The notes beneath the pieces were generated by a model. It did no database searches and was not told the DNA's origin. It was given only the letters and a program-made list of their open reading frames with translations. DNA of 64,000 bases from Simplicispira lacusdiani. GTDB taxonomy: Bacteria; Pseudomonadota; Gammaproteobacteria; Burkholderiales; Burkholderiaceae_C. Below are positions 48,384 to 63,206 of the stretch, one piece after another (the first letter of the stretch is position 1; each line of letters starts with the position of its first letter). The position numbers and the translations under genes are program-made. Location of the stretch: positions 1 through 64,000 of the forward strand of contig NZ_QXGR01000002.1 in NCBI RefSeq assembly GCF_003604195.1, written 5' to 3'.

Positions 48384-48444
48384 AGCGCAACGGTTCAGAG
48401 TTTTGTACAGCCTGCTGCCGTCTCAACGGGCGCGCCCCCAACCA

Positions 48445-48549
48445 GCGACCGCCGCGCAAGGGCCGCCCCGCCGCGCTGGCGGTGTCCCCCTTCCCGAATT
48501 GCGTAGCAATTCGAGAGAAGGGGGGAAGGCGCGCAGCGCCTCAGGGGGT
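48445..48549. repeat. Dispersed repeat behind the binding-protein gene
   Basis: Longest copy of the post-stop repeat. It includes GCGCAAGGGCCGCCCCGCCG, an internal perfect hairpin CGAATTGCGTAGCAATTCG and the CCCCCTT...AAGGGGGG outer stem, ending in GCCTCAGGGGG 6 bp from the stop of the binding-protein gene. It may act as an attenuator between that gene and the permease. Confidence 0.7.
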
Positions 48550-48555
48550 TGCACT

Positions 48556-49350
48556 TTATTTAATGATGTTCTTGCCAAACCACTGCTCGGCAATTTTCGC
48601 GGCAGCGCCGTCCGCCTTCATGTCGGCCAGGACCTTGTCCAGCTGGCCCTGCAGCGCGCTGTCTTCCTTGCGCACACCCACGCCATAGTCTTCGGTGCCG
48701 AAGTGGTCCTGCAGCACGGCGTACTGGTCCGGCTTCTTGGCCACGTAGTAGCGGCCCACCACCTCGTCCACCACCACGGCTTCGAGGCGGCCGGTGGAGA
48801 GGTCCATCAGGGCGGTCACGTTGTCGCCGAAGGTCTTGAATTCCTTGAACGACTTGAAGACGGCGTCGTCCTTCTTCACGGCGTCCACAGCGCTGCTGCC
48901 TTCCTGGGCGCCGACCACCTTGCCGGCCAGATCGGCCTTGGTCTTGATGGCGGAGTTGGCGGGCACCACGATGATCTGGTGGTTTTCCATGTAGGGCGCG
49001 GTGAAGGCGATGTTCTGCTTGCGCTCTTCGGTGATGGTCAGGCCGTTCCACAGCGCGTCCACGCGCTTGCCCGACAGTTCGGCTTCCTTGGCACTCCAGT
49101 CGATAGGCTTGAATTCCACTTCCACGCCCAGGCGCTTGGCCGCTTCCTTCGCCATGTCGATGTCGAAGCCAACGAGTTCGTTCTTGTCGTCGCGAAAGCC
49201 CATGGGCGGGAAGTTGTCGTCCAGGCCGACGACGATCTTGGCCACGGCGGCCGGCGCGGGCGCGGCGGCAGGTTGTGCGTTTTCGTTCTTGCTGCATCCA
49301 ACCAGCGCGGCGCCCAGGGCCAGCAGCGCGACAGCGGCGATCTTCTTCAT
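48556..49350 (-). CDS. Amino-acid ABC transporter substrate-binding lipoprotein
   Basis: 264 residues; lipobox LVGC at Cys19. It is a type II periplasmic binding fold of family 3 (IVVGLDDNFPPMGFRDDKNELVGFDIDMAKEAAKRLG, WNGLTITEERKQNIAFTAPYM, DLAGKVVGAQEGSSA). Asp in GFDIDMA and Arg in EERK are the usual amino-acid ligands. It is first in the three-gene operon. Confidence 0.94.
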   Translation of the reverse strand: MKKIAAVALLALGAALVGCSKNENAQPAAAPAPAAVAKIVVGLDDNFPPMGFRDDKNELVGFDIDMAKEAAKRLGVEVEFKPIDWSAKEAELSGKRVDALWNGLTITEERKQNIAFTAPYMENHQIIVVPANSAIKTKADLAGKVVGAQEGSSAVDAVKKDDAVFKSFKEFKTFGDNVTALMDLSTGRLEAVVVDEVVGRYYVAKKPDQYAVLQDHFGTEDYGVGVRKEDSALQGQLDKVLADMKADGAAAKIAEQWFGKNIIK

Positions 49351-49555
49351 GGTGTAGTGGCTCTCGATAAAGACAGGGGAGGAACCGGACGGAACCCGCC
49401 GCCTGCTCGTGGCGGCGGCGCGGCGCTCCCTCCGGGAAAACCCTGCATTGTCCACCATCCGCGCTTTCCGGCCGAGCGCCAGGCCTTCTATTTCAAGCAA
49501 AATCCGCCTCCAGAGCCCATCCATCAAGCGCTGGCAGCTATTAAATACAGAGCAT

Positions 49556-49581
49556 AAAAAACGGCGCCCAAGGGCGCCGTT
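49556..49581 (-). terminator. Rho-independent terminator of gltBD
   Basis: On the minus strand, AACGGCGCCC pairs with GGGCGCCGTT and is followed by a run of six T. It lies 22 bp past the gltD stop. Confidence 0.9.
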
Positions 49582-49602
49582 CTCTTGGACCGGGCCGAAA
49601 TA

Positions 49603-51081
<1,479 letters not shown>

Positions 51082-51121
51082 GTCTGTTTCCTCGTGGATG
51101 CTGTGCTTTACGTGCGGGGCC

Positions 51122-55855
<4,734 letters not shown>

Positions 55856-55926
55856 GGCACTTTCCTCATTCATTTCGCAGGGACTGCTAGGTTAGTGCAT
55901 TGCAACATGAACAGGCAAGTAAAATA

Positions 55927-55992
55927 ATTGGGGTCAGAGACTAATTTTTTGCCACAAAAAGAATAAAAAATTTAATTGGGGACACATCAAAT
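55927..55992. repeat. RAYT-associated repeat motifs
   Basis: ATTGGGGTCAGAGAC (55927-55941) and AATTGGGGACACATC (55975-55989) lie between gltB and the RAYT gene. Similar GGGGTCAGAG / GGGGACA motifs often flank RAYT genes in proteobacteria. Confidence 0.5.
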
Positions 55993-56034
55993 TTGATAGC
56001 ATTTAGCCGTTGTTTAAAAACAATTTCCAGGGAA

Positions 56035-56736
56035 TCAGCCGCTGTTCTTAGGGGTGGAAGCAGGCCGACCGGCCTTGGCCCGCGAGACGCGCCGCTCTAT
56101 TTTTTTTTGCAACGCCTCCAAAAACGCGGGCTCGCCCAGGGCCCAGCCGCGAAGAGCGGCGTCAGTCAGGCGGCCCTGCTCCTCCGCCGGCACGCCCCGC
56201 TGCACCAGCTCCGCATAGGCGGCTTCGCGCGCGAAAGGCGTATTGCCCATGGCCCAGAAAAGCGCATGGGGGGTGACAAGACGATCGTTGCGCAAACCCA
56301 GGTAGTGCGCATGGCTGGACCAGGGCCAGTCCGCCGCCCGCGCCACCAGACCGGCACGCACCGGATTCAGGTCGATATAGGCCATGCAGGCCAGGAGATG
56401 GCTTTCCGCCTGGATCAGCGTGGACCGGTATCTCCCCTCCCACAGGGTGCCCGTGCGGCCATGGCGCTGGTTGAAGTAGCGTACATAGCTGCGCCCCACC
56501 GCCTGCATCATGCCAGGGAGAGCATCGCTCCCGGCGGGCGTGACCAGCAGATGGAAGTGGTTGTCCATGAGCACGTAGGCATGCACGGCCACACCGAACT
56601 TCTGCGCGGCATCCCCCAGAAAATCCAGCATGGTCTCGAAATCCTGCGGATCGGCGAAGATCGGCTGGCGGTTGTTGCCGCGCTGGATGACGTGGTGTGG
56701 ATAGCCGGGCAAGGTCAGGCGGGGAAGGCGGGCCAT
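56035..56736 (-). CDS. REP-associated tyrosine transposase (RAYT)
   Basis: 233 residues of the Y1_Tnp family. The HUH motif is His60-Phe-His62 in MDNHFHLLVTP; candidate catalytic tyrosines are Tyr84 and Tyr87 in GRSYVRYFNQRHGRTGTLWEGRYRSTLI; YIDLNPVRAGLV and WPWSSHAHYLG are further family blocks. RAYTs are domesticated single-strand transposases linked to REP hairpins. It is complete with no frameshift. Confidence 0.93.
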   Translation of the reverse strand: MARLPRLTLPGYPHHVIQRGNNRQPIFADPQDFETMLDFLGDAAQKFGVAVHAYVLMDNHFHLLVTPAGSDALPGMMQAVGRSYVRYFNQRHGRTGTLWEGRYRSTLIQAESHLLACMAYIDLNPVRAGLVARAADWPWSSHAHYLGLRNDRLVTPHALFWAMGNTPFAREAAYAELVQRGVPAEEQGRLTDAALRGWALGEPAFLEALQKKIERRVSRAKAGRPASTPKNSG

Positions 56737-56760
56737 GGTTCGCGTGAAAAAACAAAAATG

Positions 56761-56780
56761 GCGCCAGCGTGTGTTGGCGC
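56761..56780. repeat. Stem-loop just upstream of RAYT
   Basis: GCGCCA (56761-56766) pairs with TGGCGC (56775-56780) around an 8-nt loop, 24 bp before the RAYT start. It is a candidate REP-like substrate or terminator on the other strand. Confidence 0.4.
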
Positions 56781-56925
56781 GTATGCCCTTGTTATATGCC
56801 AGCGCCGAGGCTGGCTGCGATTTATTGCGGGCAGGCGTACCGATTCCAGTGATAGTCGTTTATCCTCCACAATCAACCCTCGGGCACCAAGCCTTCCGTC
56901 TTTTCACCGCACAGAGAAGATTCCC

Positions 56926-57252
56926 ATGAACAACCTGCGCCTCGCCTCCCTGGCCACGCTGCTTGCCGCAGCGAGCCTTGCCGCTTGCACGACGAACGGC
57001 ACCTACGCGACCACCAACCACCAGCACCATCGCGCGGCCGCCATGGATGCCGACACCGCGGCCCGCGTCAGAGCCATGATCCTGGTGGATGAGCGCATCA
57101 CGCTGCGCAAGACCGTTACAGTGAACTTCAGGAACGGGACCGCCGAACTGCTGGGCGAAGCCCGCAACAGCGAAGAACGCGCATTGGCACAGGAAGTCGC
57201 GCTCCGCACGCCTGGCGTGCGGCAGGTGAGCAATCTTCTGACCATTCGCTAA
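56926..57252 (+). CDS. BON-domain lipoprotein
   Basis: 108 residues; lipobox LAAC at Cys21. The BON pattern follows: ARVRAMILVDERI, VTVNFRNGTAELLGEARNSEERALAQEVALRTPGVRQVSNLLTIR. BON proteins bind membranes or polysaccharide and contribute to envelope integrity. The 3' end is 3 bp from the converging methyltransferase gene. Confidence 0.85.
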   Translation: MNNLRLASLATLLAAASLAACTTNGTYATTNHQHHRAAAMDADTAARVRAMILVDERITLRKTVTVNFRNGTAELLGEARNSEERALAQEVALRTPGVRQVSNLLTIR

Positions 57253-57255
57253 AAA

Positions 57256-58167
57256 TCAAGACCCGCCCGCAGGATGCTGCGCGCTGGCGGCGACTGGCTC
57301 CAGGCCGAAACGACTTGCCAGTGCCAACTCCAAGCCGAACTCTTTCAGGATGGCCTGCAGCCGCTCCGCAGCGCTGCGCTTCCTGTGCCCCGTGTAACGC
57401 GCGACGATGAGTTCGTTCTTCATGCTGTGCTCCCAACCGACCAGTTCCGTCACCGTGACCTGGTAGCCACTGGCCTCCAGGTGCAGGCAGCGCAGCACGT
57501 TGGTGATCTGGCTGCCCAGTTCGCGCGTATGGAGCGGGTGGCGCCATAGCTCTGCCAGTGGCGTGCGCGCCAGTTGCAGTGCCTTGCCTTGGCGCAGACA
57601 GGCGGCCACCTCGGCCTGACAGCAAGGCACGATGACCATTGCCCGGGCTTTCTTCTGCAGGCCAAAGGCAATGGCATCGTCCGTGGCCGTGTCGCAGGCA
57701 TGCAGCGCGGTCACCACATCCACGGATGCGGGCATTTCACGTGCGTCCGTGGACTCCGCGACCGACAGGTTCAGGAAGGACATGCGCTCGAATCCCAGGC
57801 GCACGGCCAGTGCGCGGGATTTCTCGACGAGGTCGGGCCGGGTTTCTATGCCATAAATATGGCCCCGGCCCAGTGCCTTGAAATAGAGGTCGTACAGAAT
57901 GAAGCCCAGGTAGGACTTGCCGGCACCGTGGTCGGCGAGCGTGGGCGCATGTGCATCGACGGACAACTCCTGCAACAGGGGTTCGATGAACCGGAAAAGG
58001 TGGTAGACCTGCTTGAGCTTGCGACGCGAGTCCTGGTTCAACCGTCCTTCGCGCGTCAGGATGTGAAGTTCCTTGAGCAGCTCGATCGACTGCCCAGGGC
58101 GCAGCTCTAGACCCTCCATGGCCTGCGGCACAGCCTCACCCCGTTTTTTGGCCCCCGGGTGCTTCAT
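57256..58167 (-). CDS. Class I SAM-dependent methyltransferase
   Basis: 303 residues. The SAM site motif I is LADHGAGKSYLGFILYDLYF and the acidic loop after beta 2 is GIETRPDLVEKSRALA. VVTALHACDTATDDAIAFGL and MVIVPCCQAEVA resemble the Methyltransf_32 group. Substrate unknown. The start overlaps the stop of the DUF1415 gene by 4 bp. Confidence 0.85.
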   Translation of the reverse strand: MKHPGAKKRGEAVPQAMEGLELRPGQSIELLKELHILTREGRLNQDSRRKLKQVYHLFRFIEPLLQELSVDAHAPTLADHGAGKSYLGFILYDLYFKALGRGHIYGIETRPDLVEKSRALAVRLGFERMSFLNLSVAESTDAREMPASVDVVTALHACDTATDDAIAFGLQKKARAMVIVPCCQAEVAACLRQGKALQLARTPLAELWRHPLHTRELGSQITNVLRCLHLEASGYQVTVTELVGWEHSMKNELIVARYTGHRKRSAAERLQAILKEFGLELALASRFGLEPVAASAQHPAGGS

Positions 58168-58751
58168 GGCTCACTCCGCACGGTTTCGTCGCGCTCCATC
58201 TTGCCATGCGCACCCACATCCAATGCCCGCCAGCCAGCCATGCCCATCCCCTGCAATATTTGCATGTTGCGCTCGTAAATGCTTTCGGCCTCCGGGAACG
58301 CCTCCACCGCCCGATCGATGCTGGTTTCGCGCAGCAAGTGCAGCGTTGGGTATGGCGCCTGGTTGGTGCAGTTGGTCACATCGTCCGCTTCTGTTCCGGC
58401 GAACTGGAAACGCGGATGAAACGATGCCACCTGCAAGATCCCGCTCAGTTCCAGCGAATCCAGCAACCCATCCACTGAGGCAAGGAAATCATTGAAATCC
58501 AGAAAGTCTTCCATGCAGCCAGGGAGTATGAACAGCGTGGTGTCCCGCTCTTCAGGCAAACTGCCCACCAGATCGGTCAATTCACGCTCCAGCTCCTGCA
58601 GCAGCACATCGCTGTCAGCGGCCTCGCTCACCACATAATGAATCTGCCCCTTGGCATGCACGCCCTTGGCAAACGGGCACAGATTCAAGCCGATCACGGC
58701 ACGCTCCAACCAGCGCACGGTGTCTTGGATTACTACATCGGTGTCTGGCAT
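58164..58751 (-). CDS. DUF1415 family protein
   Basis: 195 residues from ATG 58751. It has VIGLNLCPFAKGVHAKGQIHYVVSEA, DTTLFILPGCMEDFLDFNDFL, VASFHPRFQFAGTEADDVTNCTNQAPYPTLHLLRE, which match DUF1415 proteins of unknown function. A conserved Cys in NLCPFA and two histidines could form an active site. It is coupled to the methyltransferase downstream. Confidence 0.85.
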   Translation of the reverse strand: MPDTDVVIQDTVRWLERAVIGLNLCPFAKGVHAKGQIHYVVSEAADSDVLLQELERELTDLVGSLPEERDTTLFILPGCMEDFLDFNDFLASVDGLLDSLELSGILQVASFHPRFQFAGTEADDVTNCTNQAPYPTLHLLRETSIDRAVEAFPEAESIYERNMQILQGMGMAGWRALDVGAHGKMERDETVRSEP

Positions 58752-58874
58752 GCTGTTCTCATAAATGGCTCGGGGATGGATGCGCACGACGCAGCGGGCA
58801 AAGGTGCAGGATTCTAGCGGCGACGGTGCCCATGGCCTCATGCGCGCGCGTTGCGCCGCTACCCGGCGCTTAGC

Positions 58875-60047
58875 TCAACCCAACAGTCGCTGGCCTGTCA
58901 AACGCTCGTGCTCCCGCATCGCATAGCGATCTGTCATGCCAGCAATGAAATCTGCCACGACGCGTGCTGCAGCACTGCGGTCTGCCGCCGCCAGATTGCG
59001 CTCCGCATACGCTGGCTTCATTTCTCGCGGGCTCGACAGGTAAAGCTCAAACAGGTCGCGCACTACCCGACGCGCCTGATCTGTTGTCTGCGTCACCCTG
59101 GCATGGCGGTAGAGGTTATGAAAAAGGAAACGCTTAAGAGCCTGCGATTGCTCGCGCATCACGTCGCCAAATACCACCAACGGCGGAAGTTGGCGCACAT
59201 CCTCTACGCTGGCTGGCATTGCCCGGGCCAGCGCCAGATTGGTGGCTTCGATCACATCATAGACCTGGGCGCTCAGCATGCGCCGAATGGCATCGTAAAG
59301 CAGTCGCCGCTGCCCCGAGGGAGCGCCCAACCCAGGAAACTCAGCCTGCGCCTGGGCCCGATAGCGATCGAACAGCGGCACCTCGCGCAGTTGCTCCAGC
59401 GTGATGAGTCCCGACCGAACACCATCATCGATGTCATGCGCGTTGTAGGCGATTTCATCCGCCAGATTGCATAGCTGCGCCTCCAGGCTCGGCTGCTGGC
59501 GCAACAGAAAACGCTGCCCCACACCTCCAGGCTCTCCCAGCTCCAGCGCCTGGGCATGGGCGCGCGAGCAATGCTTGAGAATGCCCTCCCGCGTCTCGAA
59601 AGTCAGGTTGAGCCCGTCGTACTGGGGATAGCGCAGTTCGAGTGAATCCACCACGCGCAGACTTTGGAGGTTGTGCTCGAACCCCCCATGGCCTGACATG
59701 CAAGCATGCAACGCGTCCTGCCCCGCATGGCCGAAGGGCGTATGGCCCAGATCGTGCGCCAAGGAAATTGCTTCGACCAGATCTTCGTTGAGACCGAGCG
59801 TACGCGCGATGGAGCGCCCGAGCTGCGCCACCTCCAGCGAATGCGTCAGGCGGGTGCGAAACAAGTCCCCTTCATGGTTAAGGAAGACCTGCGTCTTGTA
59901 GACCAGCCTGCGAAAGGCCGTGGAATGCACGATCCGATCACGATCACGCTGGTATTCGGAGCGCGTGGGCGCGGGCTCTTCTGCGTACCTGCGGCCACGT
60001 GTAGACGCAGGATGGCAGGCACTGGGCAACAACTGATTCTCATGCAT
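58875..60047 (-). CDS. dgt: Deoxyguanosinetriphosphate triphosphohydrolase-like protein
   Basis: 390 residues from MHENQLLPSA (a GTG six codons earlier is possible). The HD-domain metal ligands are His69 (RTRLTHSLEVAQ), His98-Asp99 (LAHDLGHTPFGHAG) and Asp in LADEIAYNAHDIDDG. It hydrolyses dNTPs to nucleosides and triphosphate. It follows aroB by 58 bp, the usual pilQ-aroK-aroB-dgt order except for the missing aroK. Confidence 0.93.
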   Translation of the reverse strand: MHENQLLPSACHPASTRGRRYAEEPAPTRSEYQRDRDRIVHSTAFRRLVYKTQVFLNHEGDLFRTRLTHSLEVAQLGRSIARTLGLNEDLVEAISLAHDLGHTPFGHAGQDALHACMSGHGGFEHNLQSLRVVDSLELRYPQYDGLNLTFETREGILKHCSRAHAQALELGEPGGVGQRFLLRQQPSLEAQLCNLADEIAYNAHDIDDGVRSGLITLEQLREVPLFDRYRAQAQAEFPGLGAPSGQRRLLYDAIRRMLSAQVYDVIEATNLALARAMPASVEDVRQLPPLVVFGDVMREQSQALKRFLFHNLYRHARVTQTTDQARRVVRDLFELYLSSPREMKPAYAERNLAAADRSAAARVVADFIAGMTDRYAMREHERLTGQRLLG

Positions 60048-60105
60048 CAATAAGGCCTTGGGCACCCGACAGCACGGCGTCTACTGCTATCAATCTAATC
60101 GCGCA

Positions 60106-61203
60106 TCAACTGCAGCATGCATCAATCACTTCCCGCACCAAGGCATCCGGCGCGGCACGCACGACAGCACGCCCAGGTCCGTCGATCACGACGAACCGGA
60201 TTTCCCCTGCTTCAGCCTTTTTGTCAACACGCATGAGCTGGAGATAACGGCCCGCATTGTCCACCACATCAAGCACCGGTCCATTGAGCGGCAAACCGGC
60301 CCGCTGAACCAAGGCCCGCAGGCGCGCGACAAATCCAGCATCCACAAGCCCCAGACGCTGCGACAACTCTGCCGCCATGACCATCCCGGCCCCTACCCCT
60401 TCGCCATGCAGCCAGGCGCCATAGCCCATACCTGCCTCGATCGCATGACCAAAGGTATGACCAAAGTTCAAAATGGCGCGCAAGCCGGACTCACGCTCGT
60501 CCTGCCCTACTACCCATGCCTTGATTTCACAGCAACGCCGCACGGCATATGCCAAGGCCGTTCGGTCACGCGCCAACAAGGCATCCATGGAGGATTCCAG
60601 CCACTCCATGAAGGCCATATCGGCAATGGGCCCATATTTGATGACTTCTGCAAGGCCAGCGGACAACTCTCTTGCCGGCAACGTATCCAGCGTGGCTAGA
60701 TCGCAGACCACCAGTTGCGGCTGGTAGAACGCGCCGATCATGTTCTTGCCCATTGGATGGTTGATGGCCGTCTTGCCCCCCACCGATGAATCCACTTGCG
60801 CCAGCAAGGTTGTGGGAACCTGAACGAATGGCACCCCGCGCATATAACACGCTGCAGCAAAACCCGTCATATCGCCAATGACGCCGCCACCTAGTGCAAA
60901 CAGCACTGTTTTGCGGTCGCATTGATTTTGCAGTAGTGCGTCAAAAATCTTGTTGAGTGTTTGCCAGTTCTTATGCTCTTCGCCATCCGGCAAAACCAAA
61001 CATTCGATCTGCTGATAGCTATTTTTCAATGCCTTTCTTAAGCAATCCGCATACAACGGCGCCACAGTGTCATTGGTAATAATCAATGCACTCGACGCTT
61101 TGGGAAGGTCCGATACATTCGCAACATTGCCTAGAAGATCTGTGCCAATCTCTATTGCATAGCTACGGTCACTCAGATCAATCTTAATGGATTGCTGTTG
61201 CAT
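60106..61203 (-). CDS. aroB: 3-dehydroquinate synthase AroB
   Basis: 365 residues from MQQQSIKID (AGGTGG 5 nt before it). Second step of the shikimate pathway. NAD and zinc sites are visible: [54 protein letters not shown] and [13 protein letters not shown]. aroK, normally directly upstream, is absent. Confidence 0.97.
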   Translation of the reverse strand: MQQQSIKIDLSDRSYAIEIGTDLLGNVANVSDLPKASSALIITNDTVAPLYADCLRKALKNSYQQIECLVLPDGEEHKNWQTLNKIFDALLQNQCDRKTVLFALGGGVIGDMTGFAAACYMRGVPFVQVPTTLLAQVDSSVGGKTAINHPMGKNMIGAFYQPQLVVCDLATLDTLPARELSAGLAEVIKYGPIADMAFMEWLESSMDALLARDRTALAYAVRRCCEIKAWVVGQDERESGLRAILNFGHTFGHAIEAGMGYGAWLHGEGVGAGMVMAAELSQRLGLVDAGFVARLRALVQRAGLPLNGPVLDVVDNAGRYLQLMRVDKKAEAGEIRFVVIDGPGRAVVRAAPDALVREVIDACCS

Positions 61204-61741
61204 ACAGCCACCTGAAAGAGAATACATATATTAATACCGCCCATAGCACCCCAAAAACCCCATCGCTTTAAATCAAAGTTTTAGCAAGAAATTAACTTGA
61301 ATTACTTCTTAAACATCTACTAATTCTGCGCCTTGATTTCCTATCAAGCATTCTGGCAATCGATAAGCTCGCCATTAAGAACCTGACACCCGCTCCACAA
61401 GAAATACCACAAAATCATGCAACCATTTTTGAAGCATCAGTGAAGTCGCCCAAAATGTGAATGTTCTAGTGGGACCCACACACACTACTGCTAACCGCAA
61501 TAGATTTGCCTCAACTAGGATGGACGGATCAAAGTGCCTACCTTGAGCACGAGCATTGCTAAACGTCATCAAGCTAGATGACGACTTTAGCCCATTTCCC
61601 AGGGACACGAATCGAGTGATGAAGCAAAAAAACAGCCCCTTGGAGTTCATCCAAGGGGCTGACATCGCTTACATCAGGTCAGAGCTCGGCCCCCTCACAG
61701 GGCCTGACCAACCCGCTTTTGCGTAGTCGGTTAGCTCCAGA
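61204..61741. other. 538-bp gap upstream of aroB
   Basis: A+T-rich DNA without a credible gene; the only ORF (96 codons at 61375-61665) has no family features and overlaps the terminator. The right part holds a terminator for the lipoprotein gene; the left part must hold the aroB promoter, not identified with confidence. This is where aroK stands in related genomes. Confidence 0.6.
61626..61660 (-). terminator. Rho-independent terminator after the Ig-like lipoprotein gene
   Basis: On the minus strand AGCCCCTTGG, a 7-nt loop and CCAAGGGGCT form a perfect 10-bp stem followed by G and seven T. It ends the pilQ-side transcript about 80 bp past the lipoprotein stop. Confidence 0.92.
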
Positions 61742-63181
61742 TCAGCTAACAACAATCCTGACTTGACGGCTCACTGTCAAGCTGCCTCGCTTGGCTGTCA
61801 CAACAAAAGTATAGGTTCCAGGGGGCGCGAGTGGCGTACCAGAGATCGTCCCATCGGCCGCCAAAGTGAGTCCTGGCGGCAACGTACCGGTAACCGTCCA
61901 GACGACAGGAATCGTAGGATCGCCAATAGAGAGGGACAGAGTATAGGAATAGCCCTGCCCCACAGTCGCCGCAGGCAACACACAGGGGGCACTGACATCG
62001 CTGCTGCAGCCATCAATTGCAAGCTCACCTTCAACCTTGATCGTCAGGTTCTTGTTCAATGATGCGCCAGTTTCGTCGGTTACGGTCACGACAACCTTGT
62101 ATGTACCCTTTTTCGCCATAGGCGTGCCGCTGATAACCCCATCAGAACTCAGGGTCAGTCCACTAGGCAACGCATCACTCGACCACAGGTACGGAGGCAC
62201 GCCCCCTTGTGCAGTCAGCGCATACGAGAAAGGCAACCCCACCGTGACAGTGATTTCCGAATCAGTGATGGCAAGCGGCTCGGAAGCCAAGGCTTTGTGC
62301 ACACTGACGGCCATCAACTGAGTCACAGCGTCTTGAATACCATTACTAACATTGTTGTCTTGGCGGTCGGTCGTCAACTCAAGCAGGATCACCCCTGCAC
62401 TCGGCCCACTGGACAAGGAGAATTGACCTTCTCCCCCAATGGTTTTCACTTGAATCAAGCTACCAGACTGACTGCCAGCCAGCAAACGCGCCCCTGCAGA
62501 GGCACCAAATGGCCGAATGCTCACTTGCAAATTAGCCGCCACTGGCGCCGGAATCGGCTGATTTGCATCATCCATGATCAATGCGCTGATTGCCACATTA
62601 TTCCGGATATTTTGCGTATTATCCCTTGAACCAAGGTACCCAGGTGCTTGAGCCGAGGCAATCACGTTGGCAGGCTGACCCGTTTGCGCACCAACAACGA
62701 CATCAACGCTCGCACTCGATACTTGCTTATCAACGGGATTTGTTACCGAGCAAGTAATCCGTGCTGTTCCAGCTTTGCTTCCAGCATGGAAGTGGAAAGA
62801 TGCTGATCCCGAATTGGCATCCAGTACGATCGATCGATATGCCAAGGCATTGCCGTCATCATCCTCGTGATCTTCATCACCATCAAGATAGTACAGTGAT
62901 CCAGAGTCAAGTCCCTGAACAATGGCGCACGCAAAGATATCCTCTCCTCCCTGAATAGGGGCATCTCCCTCTCGCGCCTCTACATAAAGCGTAGTCGTAT
63001 ATCTTGCATACGCTCCAATACTTGCACCTTCTCCTTGAAGATTGATTGGCAGCTGATTTTTGTCCACCCGAACAGTAATTTTATAGGGCAGATTTGTATC
63101 GCCTGGACTTCCTCCTCCACCACCACAAGCCGCCATTGCCGTCACAACTGACAGCGCCAGAAATCTAAATAGTTTCCGCAT
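61742..63181 (-). CDS. Lipoprotein with two putative Ig (He_PIG) domains
   Basis: 479 residues from ATG 63181 (AGGAAG before it). Lipobox MAAC at Cys19 with a Gly run. The N-terminal 270 residues are beta-rich with an acidic stretch (DGDEDHEDDDGN), perhaps an invasin/Big-1-like domain. Two He_PIG domains end the protein: ITVTVGLPFSYALTAQGG...PSGLTLSSDGVISGTP and ATVGQGYSYTLSL...PPGLTLAADGTISGTP. It lies 25 bp behind pilQ, in the place of aroK. G+C is lower than in most of the window. Function unknown; surface adhesion or pilus association is a guess. Confidence 0.8.
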   Translation of the reverse strand: MRKLFRFLALSVVTAMAACGGGGGSPGDTNLPYKITVRVDKNQLPINLQGEGASIGAYARYTTTLYVEAREGDAPIQGGEDIFACAIVQGLDSGSLYYLDGDEDHEDDDGNALAYRSIVLDANSGSASFHFHAGSKAGTARITCSVTNPVDKQVSSASVDVVVGAQTGQPANVIASAQAPGYLGSRDNTQNIRNNVAISALIMDDANQPIPAPVAANLQVSIRPFGASAGARLLAGSQSGSLIQVKTIGGEGQFSLSSGPSAGVILLELTTDRQDNNVSNGIQDAVTQLMAVSVHKALASEPLAITDSEITVTVGLPFSYALTAQGGVPPYLWSSDALPSGLTLSSDGVISGTPMAKKGTYKVVVTVTDETGASLNKNLTIKVEGELAIDGCSSDVSAPCVLPAATVGQGYSYTLSLSIGDPTIPVVWTVTGTLPPGLTLAADGTISGTPLAPPGTYTFVVTAKRGSLTVSRQVRIVVS

Positions 63182-63206
63182 TTTTCTTCCTATCACAGTT
63201 GAATTG

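Noticed and set aside
61375-61665. A 96-codon minus-strand ORF upstream of aroB
   Set aside because: It overlaps a clear terminator hairpin, has no ribosome binding site or family motif, and does not resemble shikimate kinase.
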